Origin: Cladochytrium replicatum
Lineage: Eukaryota; Chytridiomycota; Chytridiomycetes; Cladochytriales; Cladochytriaceae
Assembly: GCA_025526935.1 (NCBI GenBank)
Contig: JAHLKD010000014.1
Span: 186,001-250,000, forward strand
DNA: 64,000 nt
Reading direction: 5' to 3'
The notes under the pieces were generated by a model. The model was given only the letters and a program-made list of their open reading frames with translations. It did not search any database and had not been told where the DNA came from. A program made the translations under genes and the position numbers. Shown one piece after another: positions 45,301-56,416 of this stretch; position 1 is the stretch's first letter, and the number at the start of each line of letters is the position of its first letter.

Positions 45301-48300
45301 TTCTAACAATGCAGGATCTGAAACAAAGAAGAATCTTGGAAAAACTGCGCGTTTTGACTCCAGATATCCACTGAGAGACTTCTGACAGAGCTCCAACTGC
45401 TCACTTAAGTGTGGAAGCAGATTCGGAATTGTTTCTTCCTTTACACAGCATTGTATTACGTTTGGATGCTCATTTGCAAGACCCATTATTTTGCACCAAG
45501 ATTTGTCAATGTTACTGAATCGTTTTGCTTCTTTTGGCATTTGTTTTGCAATATCACCACCAACAAAAACAGCCTCAAGATAAATCCACAAATTTTGAAC
45601 GCCTAGCCAATTTTCTATAACCTCAGATGCAGTACTTAGATTATGTACCCAAAGCTGGATTTCAGGCTTAAAAGGTGCATTATATCTATTTGACATAAGT
45701 GAGGCCAGTGTCATCAAGCTGTCTTCCATTTGGGAAATAATTTCTGAGGTTGTTGATGGCTTCAAGATTAAATTTCCTCGATTTTTGAACTGACCGAGTG
45801 TGAAAGACTTATCTTCCCATTCATTAACAATGAGCTTGAGTTTTACTTCAATATCTGCTTCTTTTACAGCACCAGTGCAGATATCCTCAACATCTTCCCG
45901 ATTCTCGTTTAATGGAGCATCAAGAAGATTCTTAAGGTAAAATAACTCAGGGTCAAGATTGAACCTTGTGTTTGTGATATTTTGAATAGCATCCCAATGA
46001 CGCTGTTGCATTGCTTTGTTACTCATTAACTCTAGTAATGGGACAACTGCTGTTAGATTATCAACAATCTTTTTGAGCTCTAGGAAAGCATCCCAGTCTT
46101 TAATTGCTTTTGGAAGCTTCTTGATTTTATTCTGGAAATCAGCCATGTCATTATTTATCCTATCTATATTGAGATCAGTCCACAGAGTCTCATTGTATCC
46201 AGCACGTTTTTCCAAAACGTCATTGTACAGACTGTATAAATTCTGAAGAAGTTTAAGCTCCTTTTTAATCTTAACCAGCATTGGAAACGGAGTAACAGGT
46301 AAGCAAAATAGTTCTTCACCCCCTGAATATGTTTCCCACTTGCGATTAAGTTCATCAAATCCTCGTTGAAATACATTAAGCCGCTCACTTGCTGTTTTTG
46401 GTGGAATGCTGCCAACCATGGGACCATTCTCATTGTACTCCATTGAAAATTCTTTTACGTCTTGAGTAAATTTATTCACAGAACTTATCAGGTCTGCACG
46501 GAACACAGGCTGGATTTTGCTCAAGTGGGCTTGTACATCAAGTACTAGCTGTTTTAGTTTCTTCCAGCTGTAGCGCAAAGAGTCAACCATTTCAGTTTCT
46601 TCTTTTGTTACAGCAACATTATGCTTTGTCAATAACAAGTATGCTTCTTCAATAGGTGCAACCTTCATATCTATATCTACTTCAGCTTCGCGAATCTCAC
46701 TGAGAGTTTGAACTGCCATTCTCAAGTCATCAATATCTGCAATTTTGCGACCCAATCTTACTGTTTTATTTTCCATATACTCAATCAACTCTTCCATGTC
46801 TCTTTTAACCTTACGATTCAAGTTCAATCCGTATTGCTGTTTCCAATCTTTAGTTTCTGACAAAAGAGATAGCTTTAAAGGCTCTGAATATATTAGAAGC
46901 ATGCCAATTTGAGTTGTGTTAGGTATTTCATGGATTTCATTTTCAATAGACTCATATTTATTGATTTCATTTTCGAAGTCTCCAATTGTTGGAATGTTCT
47001 TGAGAAACTCCTGAATGGTTTCGGTTTTGTCATCTTTCCATAAGAAGTCATATTTATTGAACTGATCCCTGTGTACTTCAACTTCCTTTCTCATTGAGTT
47101 AACTGCTGAGCTTAGCATCAAAATAACCTTTAAAACATCTTTATTATTAGCAACTTGTGTTATATCTTCAGGGTATCGTGCAAAAGCATAATCCTCTGGA
47201 GAGTCTAGGTAAATCTTCCAGTTCAAATTGACTTTCTTGGAGATATCAACAACTAAACTTGATACTTTATTCAGAGCACTTTGAATATCTTCCAATTTGG
47301 GCTGAAGCACTACGTTAGTTATTATAAGCATAAGCTCAGCTTTGAAAAATGGTGTTTGCTGTAAAGTTTTATTATATTGGTTACTTGTGTGAGTCCCCAA
47401 CCTAGATCGCAGCATGTCTAACGATCCTTTGGTGCATTGAACAAGTGCTTCAATGTTTAAGTTATTGAAGTAGAAATATACACTCTCATAAGCTTGTCGC
47501 AGTTCAAAGCTAGGTGATTGTGGCAATGTTCGCGAAAGCTCACTAATAATGTCTTTTGCAGCACTTTCAATTAAGTTACTGAAATTGTTAATACTTTGGA
47601 TAACGGAAGAGCAGCGCTTTTCAGTCTGATCAATAAACATTTCAATGGTCCATTGTTCATTGTCGAAAGGAACATCAAGTAACAAAAGCTCTGCAATTTT
47701 TCGTAGGCGTAATTCAATTCTGCACTCAATAATATCAAGGAGCTTATCTACAAGTTCCTCAAGTCTATTCAGCTGATATTTATTTGACAAGATGTAGCTA
47801 TCTAGATTCAAGGAAGTCCTGTTAAACCAAACAGAATTCACCTATAAGGAACAACTATATATCTCAAAAATAACATACCAAGATAGTGATACAAGTCCAG
47901 TTTGGAGTGTTCGGTCTAGGGCATCGACATGTGGTGCAATGGCTCTTTTCATTATTGGTGTAACTTTTTCAAGAACTGCTCGCTTTGTGTTAAGTATGTA
48001 ACTAAGGCTATCTCGTAGACTCTGATAATACAGTTCTTTTGAACAGATACTATATACTGCATCTGGGACTTCCAGCTCCAAACGAATCATATGTTTTGTC
48101 TCTTTGATCAGTTGGACAATCTGGGGGTCAAAATTAACATACAAACGTCCCTCTGTGTCAGACACTAGCAATGTTGCTTGGAGTCCTGTTTTGGCTTGCT
48201 CAACTAAATTGAACCAAGACTTATGCCACAATAATTCAAACTCAATCAACCCTCTTGCCAGCTTATTATAATTGCGTATGTGCTTTCTAGAATCGGCAGA

Positions 48301-50639
48301 TTCAAGAACCCCTGTATTCTCTCTGAAATATCGCATAGAAATTTCAATCCTCCTGTATAATTGTCTAGCCCATTCAATTGCCCCAGCAACAGGAGGTGCA
48401 TTCCTAGCAAGCAGCGGTGTATCCTTATACTTTTGATAAAGTTTTCTCACTCCTTCTAAGTCATATCTTGTGTAATGTACAAAAACTTGATGAAACTTTG
48501 ACTCAAGGTCAAGCTGCATGTCTTTGATCTGGCTAAACTTTGTAAGTAGTGAAAGAGATTGTTCTGTTGCTGATATTCTCTCAAAACTTGAGTCAATAAA
48601 TTGCTGTAATGTAGCTTCCAGGTCTGAAATTTGCTTTTTGAAGCTATTGAAGTCAGAGTCATATTCCTAATGTGGCAGGTTAAGATTTACTTTCTGATTA
48701 TGGAACTTTTAATAATACCATTTTGCGGTGATCAAGAATGTCATATGGTTTTCTCTGCATTTGGATAAGAATATTCGAAAATCTTTTCAAAATGTTGTCC
48801 ATGCCTTCAATGCCAAGCTTTGACAGTGATGAGAATTTCTCAATTATATTGAACATATCAATCACTTTTTGTAGTCGCTTGCAAAAGGCATCAAACTTTC
48901 CAAAAATGTACATTTCGCTGAAATCAAATTGCTTTTCTGCAGGATTTTCTTGGAGACGTTTCTGAACCAAAAGTCAGATGTGATTCAAATAGTTCAAAAG
49001 AAATCTACCTTTGTTTCATGAAAGCAACGCTGGTATGCTTCGTTGAGTCTCCCACAGTCGGTTAGTTTTTTCACAAGAAGAGTCCGATCTTGGTCCCACA
49101 AGTTATTTCCTCCTTCTTTGTAAATATACTCCTTGCAGCTAGTTATCATTTGATTGGTAATCTTCACAAACAAGGATGTCATACGTTCAGATGTATTGTA
49201 GTATCTTGAGATACTGCAACCAAGGTTTTAGCCTCTAGATCTCTACAAGGTGCCAAGAAAATACCTGTATATCATTTTAATTGCATTAATGAGTCCAGGT
49301 ATTGAAGGAATCATTCCAACAGGATCGCTTCGATATAAAGGGTCACAAAATCTTTCCAGGGTGTACAGATATTTCACATTATCCTGAATAACTAGATGAG
49401 AGCTGAGAAGAATAAAAGTTGGCTTTATTCACCTTTGATTCATTGGCAGCATCAGTCACCCTGTTGTCCAACTCTTTCCAAGTCCGGAGTATTGCTCGAC
49501 TCTTAACTGCTGTTAAGATTCCAATCACTTTCTTACATATTGCAGATTTAAGCTGGTCTGTTATTGAGTTGAATTTCACCATTCTTGCTTTCCAGTGAGC
49601 TAACTCCGCATTTGGTCCAATATCGTCTGCCTCTTTACGCATTTGCTCAGATTCAGCCAAAACCTGCTCAATTTGTTTGCACCATTCAAGTACCAGGCCT
49701 TGATTCATATTTTAGTTAATTTGTGATGCATTAGTTTAATTGTGTTACCTTCTAGCGCACTCACAACCTCTGGATTATGTGCAGCATTTATATAGTCTGA
49801 AACTCTCTTGTAAGCATCAAGGTCAATGCGGCACTCGTTTAATTGAACACTATCATTCAAGTTTATCATTGCAACATCCATATCAGTCACAAATCGTTCA
49901 AGAACTTCTATGAAATTTTTAACAGACTCATCCTTGTGACGAGAAAGGACTCCCCAATTTTCCTGATGATTTATGATGAATATGCTATAATGTTTAAACA
50001 GACATTTCTCACCTGACTCTTGAGCGCAGGGAGAACAACATGCTTGACCATTGTAGTTAGAGATGGAAGAATGCTGCTGCTCAGTGTCCCACAGAATACA
50101 TCAGTATAGATGTTTGATAAAGTGATAGCTTTCGTTGTTTGGCGAATGAAGAAACAACCTGTTCCTCCAAAAGGACCCTCTCGAAGTCCATTTGTAACTA
50201 CAAGATTGTATTGCTTCTGACTGGTTTGCTTTACTCCATCATCCTTTATCAATCAAAAATTCAGTTGTTGATCCAACGAATATTAAGTGTTTACCTTTGT
50301 GACGGGCTGCCAAAAGAACATTAATCGCCGGGATCCACCTTCTGCAAAGAAATCATTGACATAGTCGAGTTTCGTTCCTTGCAAGAGACTATTCTCCAAA
50401 GTTGCAGACTTTTCTTCGGTATATCCAGCGAATTTGTCGAGCAGATAGCGATGTCGTGCGTCCAAGCTTGCTCGTTTCTTTTCAACCGCGTTTAACCCGG
50501 CGGCAGCCTTCTTCTTGCCAGTATCAGATGCAACTGCACCAGATACCACATTGGCAGGGCTATCGTGCAAGAGATTTGCATTGGATCTGTGTAGAGCGTT
50601 GGTGCTGCCCGCGATACCAGTTCGAGACAATTCCGCCAT
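36363..50639 (-). CDS. Axonemal dynein heavy chain, outer-arm DNAH5/DNAH8 type
   Basis: Fourteen exons on the minus strand (50295-50639, 50013-50243, 49749-49962, 49433-49698, 49265-49383, 49009-49213, 48719-48961, 47879-48666, 37715-47818, 37441-37658, 36858-37393, 36558-36806, 36422-36502, 36363-36374) sum to a multiple of three and give 4,536 residues. The stem lies in the first exons and the start of exon 9. P-loops follow: AAA1 GPAGTGKT (about 44540), AAA2 GPTGTGKT (about 43690), AAA3 GEPGTAKT (about 42710), AAA4 GVGGSGKQ (about 41620). Then come the coiled-coil stalk with microtubule-binding tip (about 39.1-41 kb), AAA5-6 and the C-terminal domain ending in [20 protein letters not shown]. 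The AAA1 block ([34 protein letters not shown]) fits outer-arm chains. It drives flagellar beating. Confidence 0.93.
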
Positions 50640-50694
50640 GATCTGAGAAAGTTCAGTCGCGAAACACGGGACCTGAGTGGCTTGGACACTGAGG
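50640..50694. promoter_or_regulatory. 55-bp divergent start-to-start interval (dynein / PANK4-like)
   Basis: The dynein ATG (50639, minus) and the PANK4-like ATG (50695, plus) are separated by only 55 bp. Any core promoter must be shared, overlap the first exons, or use leaderless-style short 5' UTRs. I see no TATA box or CCAAT in the interval. Confidence 0.55.
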
Positions 50695-53600
50695 ATGAAC
50701 CTGAACGCCTTTGAAGCAGCGATAAGTGATGATCGCAACAACGAGACCAGGTAAATGCTGTGTGGTCATTTGCAAGAACTTGTTAACTCCTTTGTAGAGA
50801 CATTGTGTTCCCGCACCAATCGGAAGACATTTCGCAAATTGCGGTGGATGTGGTATTTACGGTTGTGCGAATGCGCATTTCGTGGACTTAGATCCGAAAA
50901 TCGGCTAGGGTGGAAGTCTTGCCAAAATAGTTTGGTTTTCGAAGCACACCAACGTTCCCGGTGGCCGGCTCAATTTCATGAAGTTCGAAACCCAGCACAT
51001 TCAGGACTGTATTAGCTTCGTCGAGAAAATACTTCACGAGACCGAAAATGACAGCAAGATATCGAAATCCCAAAGAGTGGTCGTCGGTAAGCTTAACAAG
51101 TTACGCATGTAATTCACTCTAACTTTTATTCAGCAACGGGAGGCGGTGCCCATAAATTCTACGGTATATTCAAACCGGAGATGCATGATTGCTGGAATCT
51201 GATCGAAATCGCAGACCTCTTCAAAGACAAACTTCAAATTCACGTTCAAAAAGAAGATGAGATGGAATGGTATGAATCAAATTGCTGCTATGCTTTCTCA
51301 CCCTGATTGCCTATTTCAAATCAGCTTAATAACAGGTGCTTCCTTTCCCGGAGTTTTCTGCTAAATCCGCTCACAGGCAAACAGGGTTGAATTTTCTGGT
51401 CCGACAGATACCTTACGAGGTCTTCACTTACGATGAACGTCGAACGGATCCAATTGTTTTCGAAAGTACACCAAGTGAGCTTTTTCCATACTTGGTGAGT
51501 GATAATTTCAATGTCTTAATAAGCTAAACATCCCATACGTTGGTGTTTAGTTGGTGAATATTGGGTCTGGTGTCAGTGTTCTTAAAGTAACCAGTGACGA
51601 AACTTTTGAGCGAATTAGTGGTTGGTTCATTTTCTCGTTTCTTTTTGTTTATTGACTTTGAACACTAGGGACATCCATTGGGGGAGGAACACTTTGGGGT
51701 TTACTATCCCTGATGACAAATGCACGAACATATGATGAAATGCTTGGTAAGCAAAAATCTACTGGCAGGCATACGTAAGAAGTGATAGGTTTTAAGAGGT
51801 TTCAAAAGATGGAGATAACAAAAATGTTGACATGCTTGTAAGCAAGAGATGAATTTTGAACTGTTAGATACTTAATAAATTACAGGTTGGTGACATATAT
51901 GGAGGGTGAGGGTGAGATGAGTTAAGCTCTTGACATAGTGACAAAACAATAATTTGAAGGGATTACAACAAGATTGGACTTAAATCGACTACAATTGCAT
52001 CTTCTTTTGGAAAAGTTTTCAAAAAGACTCCTGAGGAGAGAGCCCAGATTGCTCATGCTGATATATCACGCTCACTTCTGGTAATAGGACATCAGTCTGC
52101 TAGATGAGTTGCTAACCTTGCCTTTGACAGTTTTTGGTCAGGTATGAGAATCATTCCAAGAAATACAACCTTTAACATTTTGAATAGCAACAACATTGGC
52201 CAAATCGCTTATCTAAATGCCCAGGCACATGGAATTCAACGGTAATACTTATATAATACACATCTGAACCATGAAGTCTAACTACTATACTAGGATTTAC
52301 TTTAGTGGATTCTTCATTCGAGGGCACCCTATCACAATGAATACATTGAGGTACAGCAGCTTGATTGTTCTGTCTATTTCTTTCTTCTTTAACGCCAAAA
52401 CAGCTATGCCATAAACTTTTGGTCCAAAGGAAAAATCAAGGCAATGTTTCTTCGGCATGAAGGATATCTTGGAGCAATGGGGGCATTTATTCGCCATACT
52501 CCTCGGCGAGCCCGGATTGGTTCCTTCACAGAAAATTTCTCTCAAATTGAGAAAATTTCAAGTGCTTCGCCTGCAGTTGGAACTCTTGATACACATCCAG
52601 TGAAACTTACAGAATTTTCACTTCTTTCTGATTCAGAGGCATACCAACCAGACACACAGGATCTCAGTGATTCCAATCTGCAAAAGTACTGGATTGATAT
52701 TTTGGATCAAAACCTCAGCAACTTAGTGGAACTGGCTTTAGAGTGTGAGGGTCAGGGGGGCAATTCAGGTCAACGAGCAGCTACATTTGAAGCAATGTAC
52801 AGAGATCATCTCCAGGCATTACGAACACAGCCAAACTTGTATGGTGTTATGACTGTCAGAAGGTGGGCAGAACTTTTCATTTTTAAACAAGATTGCTTCT
52901 GAAATCCATCAGCTTGCTTAATTTGCGGGAGCAGTGCTTGCAAGAGATGGGATTTCATGACATATTTGAGAACCTTAAAAAGAGAGAAAATTTAGCTGCC
53001 TTGAAAGAATTGGGCCAGTTACTTTTCGAATTAGGAAAACTGTCAGAGAGGGAACGTATTTTGTCATTGCTTGACAATGTGCTCACTGGTTTGCTATAAT
53101 TTTGATTGTTTGATGCTTGCTCACAAAATATTTGTTTTTGCCTAGGCAACATGTTTGACTGGTAAAGATCGACATTAATTACGAAATATTTTCTAATCTT
53201 GAATTTAGGGGGTAATTCCATGCAATATTATCGGTGGGTAATTATCTAATAGAAGTTGAATTAGGTCAACAGCGGTGCAGTCAATGCTGAAAAAGGTAGA
53301 TTCCAAACAAAACTTGACGAAACAATTTACTGAGAAGCACTGCAGGGTGAATTGGACTTCAAAGCGGCAAGGGTAGCTTTAGCTGATGGGCTATCCCTAT
53401 TGTTACTAACGTGTCTTTCAGGCGAAGGTCGGGTATCCTGAAAAGTTTGACAACAGAAACCACTTCATCGATCGCCTTATGTCCAAACCGCCATACCGCA
53501 AAGTGGTTATATGTGTTGACAACAGCGGAGCTGACATAGTCTTGGGAGTTCTGCCACTTGCGCGATATTTCCTTGAGAAGGGAACAATAGTTGTATTAGC

Positions 53601-54174
53601 AGCAAACACAAAGCCTTCCGTTAATGACGTTACGGTACGACATCTTTGTGCGGTGGGACACGGATTTAACATTATATGTAGCATTACGAACTTGAAGACA
53701 TTCTTTCCAAACTGGATCAGATTGATCCACTTTTCGCCACCAATCGACGAAACAATCAGCTCGTTGTCGTCGAAACAGGGAGTACTGGGCCGTGCTTGGG
53801 TTGGTGTTTCCGTGATGCCACTTGTTTCAAGTTTAGCTCACTTTTCTCCTCAGACTTCCGCTGGATATCAGAGGGTCTGCAACATCATTGCCGTAACGCG
53901 GATCTCATCATAATCGAGGTAGCGTTGATATTAGGATGACCTCCATTTTCGCTCACATTTACATCTTTTAGGGGATGGGCCGGTGAGTTACGTTTATCGA
54001 ATATGGGACGTGATTCGGGGCTCAATTTGTGTTGCCAGAGCGATTCATACAAACTTTTTTGCGAAGTTTAAAGTGGACAGTTTAAAGATTGCCGTGTTTA
54101 AGAATCCGGCTGTTGCCGAATACTTGGGGGCGAACATGTACGACGCAATTTGTATTTTTGAGCCAAAATCATAA
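50695..54174 (+). CDS. PANK4-type protein: pantothenate kinase domain plus DUF89 phosphatase
   Basis: About 20 short exons. The first codes [19 protein letters not shown]; the second and third give the kinase start [13 protein letters not shown]. Then [17 protein letters not shown] (Glu of the PanK active site), [18 protein letters not shown] (Arg and Gly loop), [17 protein letters not shown] and [15 protein letters not shown]. The second half is DUF89: [44 protein letters not shown] (metal Asp/Asn), [14 protein letters not shown] and IIEGMGRAIHTNF. In vertebrate PANK4 the DUF89 half dephosphorylates 4'-phosphopantetheine and related metabolites, opposing CoA synthesis. One frame conflict of a single base occurs at the junction near 53208 (GGGG where GGG is needed), possibly an assembly indel. 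Confidence 0.87.
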
Positions 54175-54233
54175 AAACAATTGAGTGCCAGCATTAAAGA
54201 CTGGCCGCCGCTTTAACACATTTTGACTCTTCG

Positions 54234-54551
54234 ATGGCTTCGAAACCGAAGTCTTTTGTTCACAGATTTGCGGTCGGATCACTAAAATTCCAGAGCCGTA
54301 ACGCTCTTTTCCAACCCCCTTGGCATATACGCATTGTAGGAATGTTGAGATGGATTGGGAAAGAGATAATTCCCAGGATCCATGCGACACATGGAAGCTT
54401 TCAGAAATATGCATACTCCAGTTCTGGATCATTTCCCTTTTCATGCTTCGATATTGTTTTTGCTCTTTCGGCATTTTCGGCACTTGTTTCCATTCGTTCG
54501 GCAGTTGTTTTTGGTCTACCTACTTGGTTGTTCTGTCAGCTTGTATTGTGA
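54234..54551 (+). CDS. Hypothetical short ORF
   Basis: A 105-codon ATG frame (MASKPKSFVHRFAVGS at the start, then a hydrophobic C-terminal third, FDIVFALSAFSALVSIRSAVVF). Overlapping frames on the same strand are also open and hydrophobic, and a GT-AG pair (54270-54338) would permit an alternative spliced reading. It lies 60 bp after the PANK4-like stop. No family recognised. Confidence 0.25.
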   Translation: MASKPKSFVHRFAVGSLKFQSRNALFQPPWHIRIVGMLRWIGKEIIPRIHATHGSFQKYAYSSSGSFPFSCFDIVFALSAFSALVSIRSAVVFGLPTWLFCQLVL

Positions 54552-54976
54552 GTATAGTTATGAACGGTTTTCCACAGTAATAAACTAGGTAATCATGTTC
54601 ATTGTTACTATACGTCAACTGTCTGGAGAAGTTTTGAAAAGACGTCGAGCCTCTAACGAATCACCCCAACACAAACATAGCCATGCTCAATAAGGAATAC
54701 ATCCAAACCTAAAGATATTCTGTGAATCACGGCACCGAATCCAGTTGAACCCTTACTACTCCAGCTTCAACTTCTGAAATTATATGATGTGCCATGTCTG
54801 CATCCCGACTCCATACTCCCGTTGAGACCATAATCAGCTTCGTTTAAAATTCTCAGCACATTGTCAAAGCTTCGTTCATTTTTAGCGAAATGGCGAGATC
54901 GATTTGTCCTATACTCACGGTCGCATGACTGCAAGAACTTGGCCCAAAATACTTCCTCTCGTGCTATGGGTGCCGA
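54552..54976. other. Intergenic, no gene recognised
   Basis: About 420 bp before the aldehyde dehydrogenase relic; it may contain that relic's eroded 3' end. Confidence 0.4.
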
Positions 54977-56400
54977 TCAGGTACTTCCAGGAACACTAAA
55001 TCGTAAGCAGTAATCAGCAACCCGTTGCTCCGCTCCTGAATTGAAATAACAATCACACACCTGTTGGTTTGATGAAGTAGCAGCCACGCCTTCGTATGCA
55101 CTGCGTGAGCCTCCAATCAATAAAGGGAGTCCGCTATTTTCGGCATCCTGTATATATGTGAGCACTTCCAGGTACTGCTCATTCCGACTTGCAGCAATCT
55201 GAATTAGAGCGCAGTTAAAAAACGGAATGTGTACTGACTCAGCGGTCCCATGTCCGAAGCTTCGCTGGATGCACTCCCGACGTTTTGTTTGTTCCTTTTC
55301 TCTTGCAGCTTTGTTATGAAGTCAGCATATATCGATTTGTGCAAGTACAATTTGGATCCAGCGCAGCTGTTTTGACCTGCGTCAGCTTGAGGTACAGCTC
55401 TATCAACCCTGATGCAACGCGGCATCTAATGAGTACTGGCTGTGGATTCTAGATCTGCACCGGCCATGACAATTAATGGATTTCCCCGCCCAGCTCCAAT
55501 ACGCTGGGAGTTATAGACCGTGCCAGCTTTGAGGACACAAGATGCGCAGAGTGAATACCCCCCGTGAACCACACCTTTGATAATCTTTGGTGGTCGATTA
55601 AGGTTTTCCCCGTTTTGCTCCCCCCGGAACAACATTAAGGACGCCGAAAACTCTTTCTGAAAGTCCTGCTAATAGCGAAGCACTTTGTGGTGTCTGCAGC
55701 GCCAGTTCCAGAAATGAGAAGTCCCACAACAAACAAGGACCAAGCTCGACATACGTAAGTTTCCACACTCAAGTGCGGTGCAAGTTTCCAAGAAGTGAGT
55801 ACTGACGAGGATCAAAGAGATGCAAAACGGAAAGCATTTCACTCACATACAGGATAGTTAAAGCTAATAATGAGACAGACCACTCCGTAAGGTTCTCGAG
55901 ATGTATATGAACATGATGTGGATCCAAACGTGAACATCCGACCTAAAGAATATGGTCATACAGGAGCAAGCGCAGTAACAGAGTAACAGGGACCAAACCA
56001 TGAACTTTATTTGCGAAACCTGCAGAAGATTAAACCGATTTATCATGAGAACCAAAATCGACAAACGTGATTAGAAACGAAAGAATTCTATAGATTCCTG
56101 AATGTCCGCTCTGGCATCAGGAATTGTCTCCCAATGTCTCGATGCAGACTAATTCGTCTGAATTTCTCTCCTCCAGAACGCCCGCAAAATTTTCAAGCAT
56201 ATTCCTTAAGTTTTCATCCGCTGAGTCAAATCAGTCTACGAACAGCTGATCCCAAAAACAACCTGCTATGGGAGATTTTTCCATGGCCTCGAAGCTGAAT
56301 ATGCCGACTTCACTGCAAGCGCCATTCCGTATTGCTCTGATCCGCCAACAAAGCGATTCACAAACATCTGTTGAAGCCTACCCACACCTTCATGTTTGTG
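54977..56400 (-). pseudogene. Aldehyde dehydrogenase pseudogene
   Basis: Minus-strand fragments in several frames align, in order, with an NAD(P)-dependent aldehyde dehydrogenase: EQYGMALAVKSAYSASRPWKN (N-terminal helix; near 56300), ENLRNMLENFAGVLEERNSDEL, IETLGDN, FANKVHGL, REPYGVVCLIISFNYPV (the EPYG..PWNFP motif; near 55880), NPLIVMAGADLES (near 55480), the active-site block GQNSCAGSKLYLHKSIYADFI with the catalytic Cys region (near 55360), and VLTYIQDAENSGLPLLIGGS (near 55100). Frames change several times, stops intervene and segments are missing, so no exon model restores a full protein. The relic fills the space between the PANK4-like gene and ATG7. Its 5' end reaches to within 17 bp of the ATG7 start. 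Confidence 0.78.
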
Positions 56401-56416
56401 GCTTGTCGGATTGCGG

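Noticed and set aside
37869-47081. Many plus-strand and alternate-frame ORFs of 60-110 codons opposite the dynein gene
   Set aside because: They are shadows of a 3,368-codon exon with clear dynein domains.
47819-47878. Dynein splice acceptor at 47842 joining to a GTG frame
   Set aside because: It leaves the frame two bases off; the acceptor at 47819 restores frame and yields [11 protein letters not shown], the conserved dynein stem motif.
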